NCBI GenBank assembly: GCA_964460345.1
Contig: CAYWRO010000052.1
Coordinates: forward strand, 1 to 23,823
DNA: 23,823 bases
Reading direction: 5' to 3'
DNA from: CAYWRO01 sp964460345
GTDB lineage: Bacteria; Planctomycetota; Phycisphaerae; Phycisphaerales; UBA1924
The translations under genes and the position numbers were made by a program. Position 1 is the stretch's first letter. Each line of letters begins with the position of its first letter. The notes under the pieces are model-generated. The model saw only the letters and a list, made by a program, of their open reading frames with translations, did not search any database and was not told where the DNA came from. Below, one piece after another: positions 1 to 11,762 of this stretch.

Positions 1-1289
1 AGCGTGTCGTGCATCCAGCCCATGTCCCACTTGAAGCCGAAGCCGAGCCCGCCGTCGTAGACAGGGCGCGAGACCTTCGGCCAGGCGGTGGACTCTTCCG
101 CGAACGTCTGGGCGCTGGGGTAGCAGCGGAAGATCTCGGTGTTGAGGCGCTGGAGGAAGTCGATGGCCTCGAGGTTTTCGCGGCCGCCGTGCGGGTTGGG
201 AAGCCACTCGCCGGGATTTCGCGAGTAATCGAGGTAGAGCATGGAGGCGACGGCGTCAAGGCGGAGGGCGTCGGCGTGGTAGCGGTCGAGCCAGAAGAGC
301 GCGCTGGAGATGAGGAAGGAGCGCACCTCGTGCCGGCCGTAGTTGAAGATGAGGGACTGCCAGTCGGGATGGAAGCCCAACCGCGGGTCGGCGTGCTCGT
401 AGAGGTGCGTGCCGTCGAAGTAGCCGAGGCCGTGTTCGTCGGAGGGAAAGTGGCTGGGGACCCAGTCGAGGATGACGCCGATCTCGGCCTGGTGGAGGGC
501 GTCAATGAGGGACATGAAGTCCTGCGGCGTGCCGAAGCGGCTGGTGGGCGCGAAGTAGCCGGTGGTCTGGTATCCCCACGATCGGTACAGCGGATGCTCC
601 ATGACGGGGAGGAACTCGACGTGTGTGAAGCCGCGCTCCTTCACGTACGTGGGGAGGGTCTCGGCGAGCTGGCGGTAGGAGAGGGAGCGGCCGTGCGTTT
701 CGTGCCGCCAGGAGCCGAGGTGGACCTCATAGATGGAGATGGGAGCTTCGCGGGTCTGGCGCTGGCGGCGCGAGGCGAGCCAGTCGGCGTCGTGCCACTC
801 GTAGTCGAGCGAACGCACGATCGAGGCCGTGCCTGGCGCGGATTCGTGCATGAAGCCGAAGGGGTCGGCCTTGTCGGCGCGATAGTCGCGGTGGTGCGAC
901 TCGACGTGGTACTTGTAGAGCGTGCCCTCGGGCAGGTCCGGGATGAAGAGCGTCCAGATGCCGGACTGCGCAAGAGCGTGCATCGGGTTCGCGTCCGGGG
1001 ACCAGCCGTTAAAGTCACCGACCACGCTGACGCGGCGGGCATTGGGGGCCCAGACGGCGAAATGTACGCCGTTTTGTTTGGCAGCGCTCGCGCCGTCTCC
1101 GCCGCTGCCGCGGCTCAGGTGCGCACCGAAATGGTTGTAGAGGCGGTAGTGGGTGCCCTCGTTGAAGAGGTAAATGTCGTGCTCGGAGAGAAGCGAGGGG
1201 GATTCAGTGGGTGCGCCGGAGGCGACGCGGTTCCCGCCCGCCTGTGCAGCCGCGGCGGAATTTGAGGCGTGCTCCGGCTTCTGTGCCAT
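1..1289 (-). CDS. glgB: 1,4-alpha-glucan branching enzyme GlgB, N-terminal 429 codons (runs off the left edge)
   Basis: The enzyme cuts alpha-1,4 glucan chains and rejoins them as alpha-1,6 branches in the cytoplasm. I translated the minus strand from an ATG at 1289, which has an AAAGGA ribosome site about 8 bases upstream. Residues 1-35 are a low-complexity Ala/Gly leader. A CBM48 N-terminal domain follows (FAVWAPNARRVSVVGDFNGW, about 77-96), then the start of the GH13 barrel (YEVHLGSWR at 187, GYQTTGYFAPTSRFGTP at 239). The nucleophile is Asp345 in ALRLDAVASML, and the acid/base Glu lies in TFAEEST at about 398. The reading frame is intact to the window edge, so about 40% of the usual 620-730 residues is missing only because the window ends. 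It is the last gene visible in the trehalose-to-glucan cluster and would branch the polymer made by GlgE. The identification is very secure. Confidence 0.96.
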   Translation of the reverse strand, partial: MAQKPEHASNSAAAAQAGGNRVASGAPTESPSLLSEHDIYLFNEGTHYRLYNHFGAHLSRGSGGDGASAAKQNGVHFAVWAPNARRVSVVGDFNGWSPDANPMHALAQSGIWTLFIPDLPEGTLYKYHVESHHRDYRADKADPFGFMHESAPGTASIVRSLDYEWHDADWLASRRQRQTREAPISIYEVHLGSWRHETHGRSLSYRQLAETLPTYVKERGFTHVEFLPVMEHPLYRSWGYQTTGYFAPTSRFGTPQDFMSLIDALHQAEIGVILDWVPSHFPSDEHGLGYFDGTHLYEHADPRLGFHPDWQSLIFNYGRHEVRSFLISSALFWLDRYHADALRLDAVASMLYLDYSRNPGEWLPNPHGGRENLEAIDFLQRLNTEIFRCYPSAQTFAEESTAWPKVSRPVYDGGLGFGFKWDMGWMHDT

Positions 1290-1302
1290 TCGATGGTCCT
1301 TT

Positions 1303-1354
1303 ACAGGCGGGGACGCCTGTACCATTGTTGTTGTTCACAGGCGGGACGCCTGTG
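1303..1354. repeat. Pair of GCG-type palindromic repeats between treS-mak and glgB
   Basis: The 72-base gap between the treS stop and the glgB start holds two near-identical hairpins. One is at 1303-1320 (arms ACAGGCG and CGCCTGT, loop GGGA). The other is at 1336-1354 (arms CACAGGCG and CGCCTGTG, loop GGA). They are separated by a GTT-rich spacer. Neither is followed by a T-run, so they do not look like ordinary terminators, and they lie in what should be one transcript. From memory, this palindrome (read CACAGGCGTCCCGCCTGTG on the minus strand) resembles a repeat common in planctomycete and verrucomicrobial genomes; I could not check this. A related copy lies inside dinG at 21795-21820. Confidence 0.8.
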
Positions 1355-1361
1355 CCACGGC

Positions 1362-4940
<3,579 letters not shown>

Positions 4941-4947
4941 GGGTTGC

Positions 4948-7050
4948 TCACGCGAAGTAGTCGAAATCAGCCTCCGAGCGGGCGTGCGCGGAGGGACGGA
5001 TGTGGAGGACGTGGGCCATGGTTGTGCCGGGGCCAAGGCCGATGATGTTGTCGGGACCGCGCCAGGTGTAGCGGACGCCGCAGAGGAGATCGCGGGCTTC
5101 GAAGGGGTCAAGGTGGTCGATGCCCAGGGCGCGCAGGTTCAGGTGCACCGTTCCCCAATGCGTCTCGAAGGGGTTGGTGTTCACGACGCACAGCATGACG
5201 TCGCTGTAGTCGGGCGTGCGCTTGGAGTAAGCCAGCAGCGCGGGGTTGTCGACCGGATGGAAGTCGAGCAGGCTGTTCTGCTGAAGGGCCGGGTGTTCGC
5301 GGCGGATGCGGTTGATGCGGGCGATGACGTGGCGGAGCGACCATGGGGCGTCGAGATCCCAGTGACGCACCTCGTACTTCTCGCTGTTCAAATTTTCTTC
5401 GCTCCCCGGCTCGCGCGGCGTGAAGTCGCAGAGTTCGAAGACGGGGCCGTAAATGCCGTAGCTGGCCGCAAGGGTCGCGGCGAGGACAAGTCGGGCGATG
5501 GCCGCGGGGCGGCCGCCGTTCTGGAGGTAGCTCGTGAGGATGTCGGGGGTATTCGGCCAGAAGCTCGGGCGGAAGTACTCGACGACCTCGGTGCGCGTGA
5601 GCTCGGTTAGGTACTCTGTGAGGTCTTCCGGGCCGTTGCGCCAGGCGAAGTAGGTGTAGGACTGAGAGAAGCCGCCCTTGGCGAGGCGGTACATGCGCGC
5701 GGGGCGCGTGAAGGCCTCGGAGAGGAGAATGACGTCCGGGTGCTCGCGCGTGAGTTCATCGGTGAGCCAGTCCCAGAAGCGAAAGGCCTTCGTGTGCGGG
5801 TTGTCGACGCGGAAGATGCGCACGCCCCGGTCGATCCAGAAATCAAACACACGTTTGAGTTCCAGCCAGAGGGCTTTCCAGTCGTCCGTCTCGAAGTCGA
5901 GCGGGTAGATGTCCTGGTACTTCTTCGGCGGATTCTCGGCGTACTGGATGGAGCCGTCCGGGCGGTGGCGGAACCACTCCGGGTGTTCGCTGACCCAGGG
6001 GTGATCGGGAGAGCACTGGAAGGCGATGTCGAGGGCAATCTCGAGGCCGGCGCTCGCCGCGGCGGTGACGAGGCGATCGAAGTCGGCGAGCGTTCCGAGA
6101 TCGGGGTGCACGGCGGTGTGGCCGCCTTCGTGGGAGCCGATCGCCCAGGGGCTGCCGGGGTCGTCGGGCCCGGCGATCGGGGCATTGTTGGGCCCCTTGC
6201 GGTGGGTACGGCCGATCGGGTGAATGGGGGGGAGGTAGAGGACGTCGAAGCCCATCGAGGCGACATAGGGGAGTCGCGCGATGACGTCGTCGAACGTGCC
6301 GTGGCGGCCGGGTTGGCTCGAGCAGGAGCGGGGGAAGAGTTCGTACCAGGCGCTGAAAAGGGCCTTGCCCCGGTCGACGATGATTCGCCGCGCGGGCTGA
6401 AGTGTCGTAACGAAGCGGTGGGGGGTGTAGGTGCGCATCAGCGCGGCGAGCCGGTCGCTCAGGCCGGCCTCGATGCGGTCCGGGACGTCGGCTCCGACGT
6501 CGGTAAGGCGTCTGGCGAACGTCTGCAGCTCGGTGCCGTCGGCCCTGGTGCCTTCCCCGCCGGCCTCCGCGACCGCGTTCGCCGCGGCTTCGATGAGAGC
6601 TTCACCCATCTGGAACTCGACATCGAGCGCCACGCCCGCCTCAGATTTCTTGCGGAGCGCCTCGCGCCAGGACTCGAAGTCGTCAATCCACGCCTCGATC
6701 GTGTACTCCCATCGCCCGAGCGAAGTGACCTCGAACGACGCAAACCATCGATCATTGACGTCAAGCTCAAGCGGCGCTCGGCGCCAGGACTCCGCGCCGC
6801 GCTGATTGCCTGCACTGACTTCAGGGCGGTACAGCAAGTCCGCGCCGACCAGATCGTGACCGTCGGCGAAGATCACGGCTTCAACGCAGACGCGCTCGCC
6901 CACGGTGCGCTTGATCGGGAATGCGCCGCCGTCCACCTCTGGATAAATCCGGTCAATGACGACGCGGCGCCGTCCATCCCCCTCCGCCCGGGGCCCGGCG
7001 GCGAAACGGCCGCGGCCCGCGGCGGGCCGACTGACCACCTGGCGAGGCAT
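4948..7050 (-). CDS. glgE: Alpha-1,4-glucan:maltose-1-phosphate maltosyltransferase GlgE
   Basis: This cytoplasmic GH13_3 enzyme adds maltose from alpha-maltose-1-phosphate to growing alpha-1,4 glucan. From the ATG at 7050 it is 700 residues, close to the family's usual 650-700. The N-terminal domain (RVVIDRIYPEVDGGAFPIKR, about 29-48) is followed by the signature region LFPRSCSSQPGRHGTFDDV and then LPPIHPIGRTHRKGPNN. The nucleophile is Asp416 (RIFRVDNPHTKAF), the acid/base Glu445 (ILLSEAFTRP) and the third acid Asp503 (FWPNTPDILTSYL). YGIYGPVFELCDFTPREPGSEENLNSEKYE, written here only as key blocks YGIYGPVFEL and GSEENLNSEKYE, is also typical of the family. A GTG at 7092 would add 14 residues; neither start has a strong ribosome site. 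The stop is 7 bases before the treS start, indicating an operon that makes the donor and uses it at once. Confidence 0.95.
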   Translation of the reverse strand: MPRQVVSRPAAGRGRFAAGPRAEGDGRRRVVIDRIYPEVDGGAFPIKRTVGERVCVEAVIFADGHDLVGADLLYRPEVSAGNQRGAESWRRAPLELDVNDRWFASFEVTSLGRWEYTIEAWIDDFESWREALRKKSEAGVALDVEFQMGEALIEAAANAVAEAGGEGTRADGTELQTFARRLTDVGADVPDRIEAGLSDRLAALMRTYTPHRFVTTLQPARRIIVDRGKALFSAWYELFPRSCSSQPGRHGTFDDVIARLPYVASMGFDVLYLPPIHPIGRTHRKGPNNAPIAGPDDPGSPWAIGSHEGGHTAVHPDLGTLADFDRLVTAAASAGLEIALDIAFQCSPDHPWVSEHPEWFRHRPDGSIQYAENPPKKYQDIYPLDFETDDWKALWLELKRVFDFWIDRGVRIFRVDNPHTKAFRFWDWLTDELTREHPDVILLSEAFTRPARMYRLAKGGFSQSYTYFAWRNGPEDLTEYLTELTRTEVVEYFRPSFWPNTPDILTSYLQNGGRPAAIARLVLAATLAASYGIYGPVFELCDFTPREPGSEENLNSEKYEVRHWDLDAPWSLRHVIARINRIRREHPALQQNSLLDFHPVDNPALLAYSKRTPDYSDVMLCVVNTNPFETHWGTVHLNLRALGIDHLDPFEARDLLCGVRYTWRGPDNIIGLGPGTTMAHVLHIRPSAHARSEADFDYFA

Positions 7051-7125
7051 CAAAGGGGTATAGCCCCGAACAGGGCGGGAAACAGCAGGCACTGTGCCGC
7101 AATTTGGCCCGGCAGAGGGCGCGAG

Positions 7126-7467
7126 TCATGGGAGCGGCTGGTCCGGCCCCACCGGCGCTGTGAGCTTCAGGCCGATGATCGAGACGAGCAGCAGAAGCAG
7201 AAAGAAGAGGCGGCCGGGTGTGATCGGCTCCTTGAGCAAAACGATGCCGAGCAGCGCCGTTCCCGCAGCGCCGATGCCGACCCATACCGCGTACGCCGTG
7301 CCGATCGGCAGCGTGCGGATGGCGAGAGCGAGGAGATACATGCTCGCGGCGAGGGCGATGACGGTGAACACGCTGGGCCAGAGCCGCGTGAAGCCGTGGG
7401 TGTAGCTGAGCCCGATGGCCCAGGCTGTTTCAAGCAACCCGGCGATGATGAGGATGAGCCATGCCAT
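7126..7467 (-). CDS. gdx: Small multidrug resistance family exporter, Gdx/SugE (guanidinium exporter) type
   Basis: This is a 113-residue inner-membrane protein with four hydrophobic helices at about 3-20, 29-50, 57-76 and 84-103. Family features are the membrane Glu13 (IIAGLLETAWAIGL), the segment LPIGTAYAVWVGIGAAGTALLGI, and the ending IIGLKL. The LLETAWAIGLSYTHGF and GTAYAVWVGIGA patterns match the SugE/Gdx subgroup, which exports guanidinium in exchange for protons as a dual-topology dimer, better than EmrE. The ATG at 7467 starts the obvious first helix, although no good ribosome site precedes it. Guanidine riboswitches often sit before such genes; I found no recognisable one here. The gene lies 75 bases upstream of glgE on the same strand and may share its transcript, with no clear functional link. 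Confidence 0.88.
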   Translation of the reverse strand: MAWLILIIAGLLETAWAIGLSYTHGFTRLWPSVFTVIALAASMYLLALAIRTLPIGTAYAVWVGIGAAGTALLGIVLLKEPITPGRLFFLLLLLVSIIGLKLTAPVGPDQPLP

Positions 7468-7658
7468 GCGGGATCATTGGCTCACCGCGGCCACTTGCCC
7501 ATCCGGATGGGGGAGAGGCATCCCCGCCAAGCATGAAAGATTCGGGTGCGAGCGGCCAGCGGAAGCGATCCTACTTAACGCACATTCTGTGTACTTGTCC
7601 CGCTCTCAAATGCTGGCAGCGCCTGGAGGGAGGCCGTACCTTGTCTACAAGGGGGCGG
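7468..7658. promoter_or_regulatory. Divergent intergenic region between gdx and coxB, with a 14-bp perfect palindrome
   Basis: These 191 bases separate two divergently read genes and should contain promoters for both the gdx-glgE-treS-glgB cluster and the cox operon. I could not place convincing -35 and -10 boxes. The clearest structure is a perfect 14-base palindrome, CCCATCCGGATGGG, at 7498-7511. It lies 31-44 bases upstream of the gdx start and is followed on the plus strand by GGGAGAGGCATCCCC, so an alternative GGATG/CATCC hairpin is possible. It could be an operator or an mRNA hairpin in the gdx leader. A short CACATTCTGTG inverted repeat lies at 7581-7591. Confidence 0.45.
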
Positions 7659-8720
7659 ATGCCGCGCGATCGCAACAATCTGAGCGCGCCGAGTGCTGCG
7701 GCTCGCCCGCGCACTGCGCGTTGGGGCGAGACCGGTTGGAGCCCCGGTGGTTCGGCTGTGCTTGCGGCCATCGTACTCGCCTGCGCCGGCGGCGTCGGGT
7801 GCCGCGGCCCGCAATCGGCGCTTGATCCTGCGGGCGAACAGGCCGAGCGAATCGCCGGCCTGACGTGGTGGATGTTTGGTGGGGCGGGCGTCGTGTGGGT
7901 GATCGTGGTGGGCGTCGCGGCGTATGCGATCACCCATCCGAGGCCGCACGACCGGCGGCAGGCAGCGATCTACATCATCGGCGGGGGTGTGGTGTTCCCC
8001 ACGTTGGTGTTGGCCGTCCTGCTGTCGTTCGGCTTGCGGGAACTGCCGCGGCTGGTCGCACCCGCTCCCGAGGGGAGCCTGGTGATTGAGGTGACGGGGC
8101 TGCAGTGGTGGTGGGACGTGCGGTATCCGGAGAGCGGCGTGCGGCTGGCGAACGAGGTCAGGGTGCCCGCCGGAGAGCCCGTTCAGTTTCTGCTGCAGGC
8201 GGATGATGTCATTCATTCATTCTGGATTCCGAGCCTCGGGGGGAAGATGGACATGATTCCCGGCCGCGAGACGCGGCTATCGCTGACCGTGACGCGAACG
8301 GGCGTCTTTCGTGGAGCGTGTGCGGAGTTGTGCGGCGATTCGCATGCCATCATGGCGTTCGACGTCGTGGTGATGGAGCCGGATGCCTTTTCGCGCTGGC
8401 TGCAGGAACAGGCGCGGCCGGCGCAGCACGGGGCCGGCACCCTGGTTGAGCAGGGACGAACGGCGTTCCTGGCGACGGGGTGCGGGGCGTGCCACACCAT
8501 CCGCGGCACGGAGGCTGACGGCGTACTGGGGCCGGACCTGACGCACATCGGCGTGCGGGTCAGCCTGAGCGGCGGGGCGCTGCCGACAGATCAGACGGGG
8601 TTTGAGCGCTGGATTGCGCATCCCGGCACGGTCAAACCCGGCGTGCACATGCCGTCATTCGCAATGTTGCCTCCCCAAGAGATCCGCGCGATTGCGGCGT
8701 ATCTGGAATCACTTGAATGA
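7659..8720 (+). CDS. coxB: Cytochrome c oxidase subunit II with C-terminal cytochrome c domain (caa3 type)
   Basis: This subunit receives electrons into its CuA centre from a covalently attached cytochrome c domain and passes them to subunit I. From the ATG at 7659 (GGGGGCGG just upstream) it has 353 residues. A hydrophobic N-terminal segment ends in AGGVGC (Cys48), a possible but imperfect lipoprotein site. Two membrane helices follow at about 69-91 and 103-124. The CuA ligands are His186 (DDVIHSFWIP), then Cys221, Glu223, Cys225, His229 and Met232 (GACAELCGDSHAIMAF). The heme c motif is CGACH (275-279), with Met331 or Met336 as likely axial ligand in VHMPSFAM. An upstream extension of the frame to 7461 would overlap gdx and looks non-coding. 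The gene ends in a 4-base ATGA overlap with coxA, indicating translational coupling. Confidence 0.94.
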   Translation: MPRDRNNLSAPSAAARPRTARWGETGWSPGGSAVLAAIVLACAGGVGCRGPQSALDPAGEQAERIAGLTWWMFGGAGVVWVIVVGVAAYAITHPRPHDRRQAAIYIIGGGVVFPTLVLAVLLSFGLRELPRLVAPAPEGSLVIEVTGLQWWWDVRYPESGVRLANEVRVPAGEPVQFLLQADDVIHSFWIPSLGGKMDMIPGRETRLSLTVTRTGVFRGACAELCGDSHAIMAFDVVVMEPDAFSRWLQEQARPAQHGAGTLVEQGRTAFLATGCGACHTIRGTEADGVLGPDLTHIGVRVSLSGGALPTDQTGFERWIAHPGTVKPGVHMPSFAMLPPQEIRAIAAYLESLE

Positions 8721-11287
8721 GCGATGCGCCCACACCCGGAGATCGGCCGGCGCGTGAGCCCGGAGATGTGGGCCCGGCCGAGGCTGCGCCGGATCATGTG
8801 CAGCGAGCACAGCGCGACCGCCTTGCGAGAGCGTGGGCATTTCCAACAGGATGGCGATACTTCTCGTCTCCGGCCAATGTGCGCGTCGGGATGTGGTACA
8901 TGGTCGCCTCGTTCGGGTTCTTTCTCTTTGCCGGTGTCCTGGCGCTGATGATGCGCGTGCAGCTTGCCGGTCCGAACGTCGAGTTTCTGGATGCGAGCAC
9001 GTACAACCAGATCGTGACGATGCACGGGACGGCGATGATGTTCCTGTTCGGCGTGCCGATCCTGGAGGCGTTCTCGATCTACATGCTGCCAGCCATGCTC
9101 GGCGCGCGCGATCTGCCGTTTCCGCGCCTGTCGGCGTTCGGGTTCTGGTGCTTCCTGATCGGCGGCGTGTTCGTGTGCGGGTCAATCTTCTTCGGGGTCG
9201 GGCCGGAGGGCGGGTGGTTCATGTATCCGCCACTGACGACGGCGTTTCAACCAGGCGTTGGCGCGGACATCTGGCTGCTGGGGCTGACCTTTGTCGAGAT
9301 CGCTGCGATCGCCGCGGTCGTGGAGATCATCGTCGCCGTGCTCAAGTCGCGGCCGCCGGGCATGCGGCTGAACCTGATCCCGCTGTACGCGTGGTACATC
9401 CTGGTGGTGGCGGGGATGATTCTGTTCGCCTTCCCGCCGCTCATTGCCGGGGACATTCTGCTGGAGTGCGAGCGGGCTTTCGACTGGCCGTTCTTCGATC
9501 CCGCCCGCGGTGGGGACCCGATTTTGTGGCAGCATCTGTTCTGGGTGTTTGGCCACCCGGAGGTGTACATCATCTTTCTGCCGTCGATCGCTCTGGTGGC
9601 GATGATCGTGCCGACCTTCGCCCGCACGCCGATCGTCGGGTATGGATGGGTGGTGCTGGCGGCGGTGGGGACGGGTTTCATCAGCTTCGGCCTGTGGGTG
9701 CACCACATGTTCACGACAGGCCTGCCGGGAATCTCCCTCGGGCTCTTCTCGGCGGCGTCGGAGGCGGTGGCGATTCCGACCTCCATTCAGATCTTCTGCT
9801 TCATCGCGACCCTGGTGGCGGGGCACGTGGTCCGGCGGGCGGCGGTGCTGTTTGTCTTCGGCGGCATTGCGACGTTCATCATCGGCGGGCTGACCGGCGT
9901 GATGGTGGCGATCGCGCCGTTTGACTTTCAGGCTCACGACACGCACTTCGTGGTGGCGCACCTGCACTATGTGCTGATCGGGGGCGCTGTGTTTCCGATT
10001 ATGGCGGGCGTGTACTACTACTACCCGCTGGTGGCGTCACGACTGCTGTCAGAGCGGCTGGGGACGATCGCATTCTGGCTCATGTTCGCCGGGCTTAACG
10101 TTGCATTTCTGCCGATGCACATCACGGGATTGCGCGGGCTGCCCCGGCGTGTGTTCACGTATGAAACGGGCCTGGGCTTTGACACGCTGAACCTGGTGTC
10201 GACGGTGGGCGCGTTCCTGCTGGCAGCGGGGATCGGCGTGGTCGTGTGGGACGTCATGCGGCCGAAGAAGCGTGATCCCGCGCCGGCGCGCAATCCCTGG
10301 AATGCGGGAACGCTTGAGTGGATTTCAGAGATCCCCTCACAGCCATGGAGCGCGCGGTGCATTCCCGAGATCGACAGTCGCTACCCGCTCTGGGATCAGC
10401 CGGGCATCATCCGCGACTACGACCGAGGGCGCTTCTACCTGCCTGATGCGGAGGAGGGGAAGCGCGAGATGTTGATCACCTCCGTGATTGATGCGAAGCC
10501 GATGCACTGCCAGCGCGTCGGGGGCCCCACGTTTGTCCCCCTGCTTGCCGCGACGTTCATCGGGTTTGCGTTTATCTTCTCGACGTTCAAGCTGGTCTGG
10601 CCTGCCCTTGCGTGCGCGGTGTTGGGAACAGTCTTCGTGCTGATCTGGCTCTGGACGGGCACCGCGCAGATCCCGGAGAAGGAAGAGAAGGATGTCGGGC
10701 TGGGTCTGACGCTGCCTCTGTATGTGAGCGGACCCAACTCGGTGGGATGGTGGGGGATGCTCATCACGATGCTGGGCGACCTCACGGCGTACGTCTCTCT
10801 GCTCTTCGGATACTTCTTTTACTGGACCGTTCATGAGGACTTTCCGCCGCGGGACATGCCTGGCCCGGGCGTGACCTGGCCGGCAATCGGCGGCGCTCTG
10901 CTGGTCGGAGCGTGGGTGTGCACGCTGCTGGCGCGGTGGTGCAACCGGGCGGACCGGGCAGCGCTGTTCTATGGGACTGCACTGGCGGGTGCAGCGATGG
11001 CAGTGCTCGGAGCCGCCGCGCTTGCGCTCGGTCCCTGGCGGGCGGGCATGGACCCACAACAGCATGTCTATCCCGCGATCGTGTGGGTCCTCATTCTCTG
11101 GACCATTCTGCACGCGGGGGTTGGAGCGCTGATGCAGTTGTACTGCATCGCCCGTCGAGCGGCGGGGAAGATGACGACCAGGTACAACGCTGACATCACC
11201 AATGTGACGGTTTACTGGCATTTCTGTGCCCTGACTGCCGTCATGACGGTTGCCGTGGTGGCTGGCTTCCCGCTGGTTGCCGGGTGA
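8717..11287 (+). CDS. coxA: Cytochrome c oxidase subunits I and III fused in one protein
   Basis: This 856-residue membrane protein is the catalytic core of the heme-copper oxidase. Residues 50-520 are subunit I. His103 (TMHGTAMM) and His417 bind the low-spin heme; His415 binds the active-site heme (VAHLHYVL). CuB ligands are His280, His329 and His330, with the cross-link Tyr284 in GHPEVY and His329/His330 in WVHHMFTTG. The HPEVY Glu282 and the D-channel entrance Asp132 (GARDLPFP) are present. The K-channel lysine expected in I-P-T-x-x-K is Gln358 (IPTSIQIF), and the Asn pair usual after the D-channel Asp is Ser-Ala. Residues 600-856 form a subunit III domain of about seven helices, including WWGMLITMLGDLTAYVSLLF, and end in the typical TNVTVYWHF motif. 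I-III fusions are known in other oxidases. The gene overlaps coxB by 4 bases, and no separate subunit III gene is present. Confidence 0.94.
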   Translation: MSDAPTPGDRPAREPGDVGPAEAAPDHVQRAQRDRLARAWAFPTGWRYFSSPANVRVGMWYMVASFGFFLFAGVLALMMRVQLAGPNVEFLDASTYNQIVTMHGTAMMFLFGVPILEAFSIYMLPAMLGARDLPFPRLSAFGFWCFLIGGVFVCGSIFFGVGPEGGWFMYPPLTTAFQPGVGADIWLLGLTFVEIAAIAAVVEIIVAVLKSRPPGMRLNLIPLYAWYILVVAGMILFAFPPLIAGDILLECERAFDWPFFDPARGGDPILWQHLFWVFGHPEVYIIFLPSIALVAMIVPTFARTPIVGYGWVVLAAVGTGFISFGLWVHHMFTTGLPGISLGLFSAASEAVAIPTSIQIFCFIATLVAGHVVRRAAVLFVFGGIATFIIGGLTGVMVAIAPFDFQAHDTHFVVAHLHYVLIGGAVFPIMAGVYYYYPLVASRLLSERLGTIAFWLMFAGLNVAFLPMHITGLRGLPRRVFTYETGLGFDTLNLVSTVGAFLLAAGIGVVVWDVMRPKKRDPAPARNPWNAGTLEWISEIPSQPWSARCIPEIDSRYPLWDQPGIIRDYDRGRFYLPDAEEGKREMLITSVIDAKPMHCQRVGGPTFVPLLAATFIGFAFIFSTFKLVWPALACAVLGTVFVLIWLWTGTAQIPEKEEKDVGLGLTLPLYVSGPNSVGWWGMLITMLGDLTAYVSLLFGYFFYWTVHEDFPPRDMPGPGVTWPAIGGALLVGAWVCTLLARWCNRADRAALFYGTALAGAAMAVLGAAALALGPWRAGMDPQQHVYPAIVWVLILWTILHAGVGALMQLYCIARRAAGKMTTRYNADITNVTVYWHFCALTAVMTVAVVAGFPLVAG

Positions 11288-11302
11288 GGGCATGAGGGAA
11301 CG

Positions 11303-11755
11303 ATGGGAACGGGGGTGTTGATGGGCAAGGCGCTGCAGAGAGGGGGAAGCGATCGCGGTGCAGCCGGCAACACGGCACGCGCGGAGGCCCACGAGCGAAA
11401 TGAGAGCCTCTGGCTCCTCGCCGCGTCGCCTCTGGTTTGGGGCGCGCACTTGATCGCCTGTTACCTGACGGTGGCGATCTGGTGCGCCAAGGCCGTCGGC
11501 CGGGACGGCGGCCTTGGGTGGACGCGCTGGGCGATCGGGGTGTACACGCTTGCCGCGCTGGCGGGCATTGCCGCGATCGGCTGGATCGGCGCGCGGCGGC
11601 ACACGTTCGCGGACCCCGATGTGGCGCACCACGCGGACCTGCCGGAGAGCCGCCGTCGTTTTCTCGGGCTGGCCATTCTGCTGCTGTCCGGCCTCAGCGC
11701 CATCGCCACCATTTTCGATGCGCTGCCCGCAGTTTTCATCGGAACGTGCAACTGA
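11303..11755 (+). CDS. Small membrane protein of the cytochrome oxidase operon, function unknown
   Basis: The product has 150 residues with a charged N-terminal stretch and three probable membrane helices at about 36-60, 76-98 and 120-144. The segment SPLVWGAHLIACYLTVAIWCAK is rich in His, Cys and Trp. The start at 11303 follows a good GAGGG ribosome site; a second ATG lies 18 bases further in. From memory, proteins with this W-G-A-H-x-x-A-C-Y pattern occur beside caa3 oxidase genes in other phyla, but I know of no assigned function. Position, 15 bases after coxA and 7 bases before ctaG, suggests a role in oxidase assembly or as a small accessory subunit, which is inference. The sequence looks intact. 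Confidence 0.82.
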   Translation: MGTGVLMGKALQRGGSDRGAAGNTARAEAHERNESLWLLAASPLVWGAHLIACYLTVAIWCAKAVGRDGGLGWTRWAIGVYTLAALAGIAAIGWIGARRHTFADPDVAHHADLPESRRRFLGLAILLLSGLSAIATIFDALPAVFIGTCN

Positions 11756-11762
11756 GTGAGCC

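Noticed and set aside
5740..7536. 598-codon open frame on the plus strand
   Set aside because: Antisense to glgE and gdx, both clearly real; composition typical of a shadow frame.
7468..7658. Guanidine riboswitch upstream of gdx
   Set aside because: I looked for the paired ACGR-loop hairpins and for the ykkC and guanidine-III core motifs and saw none.
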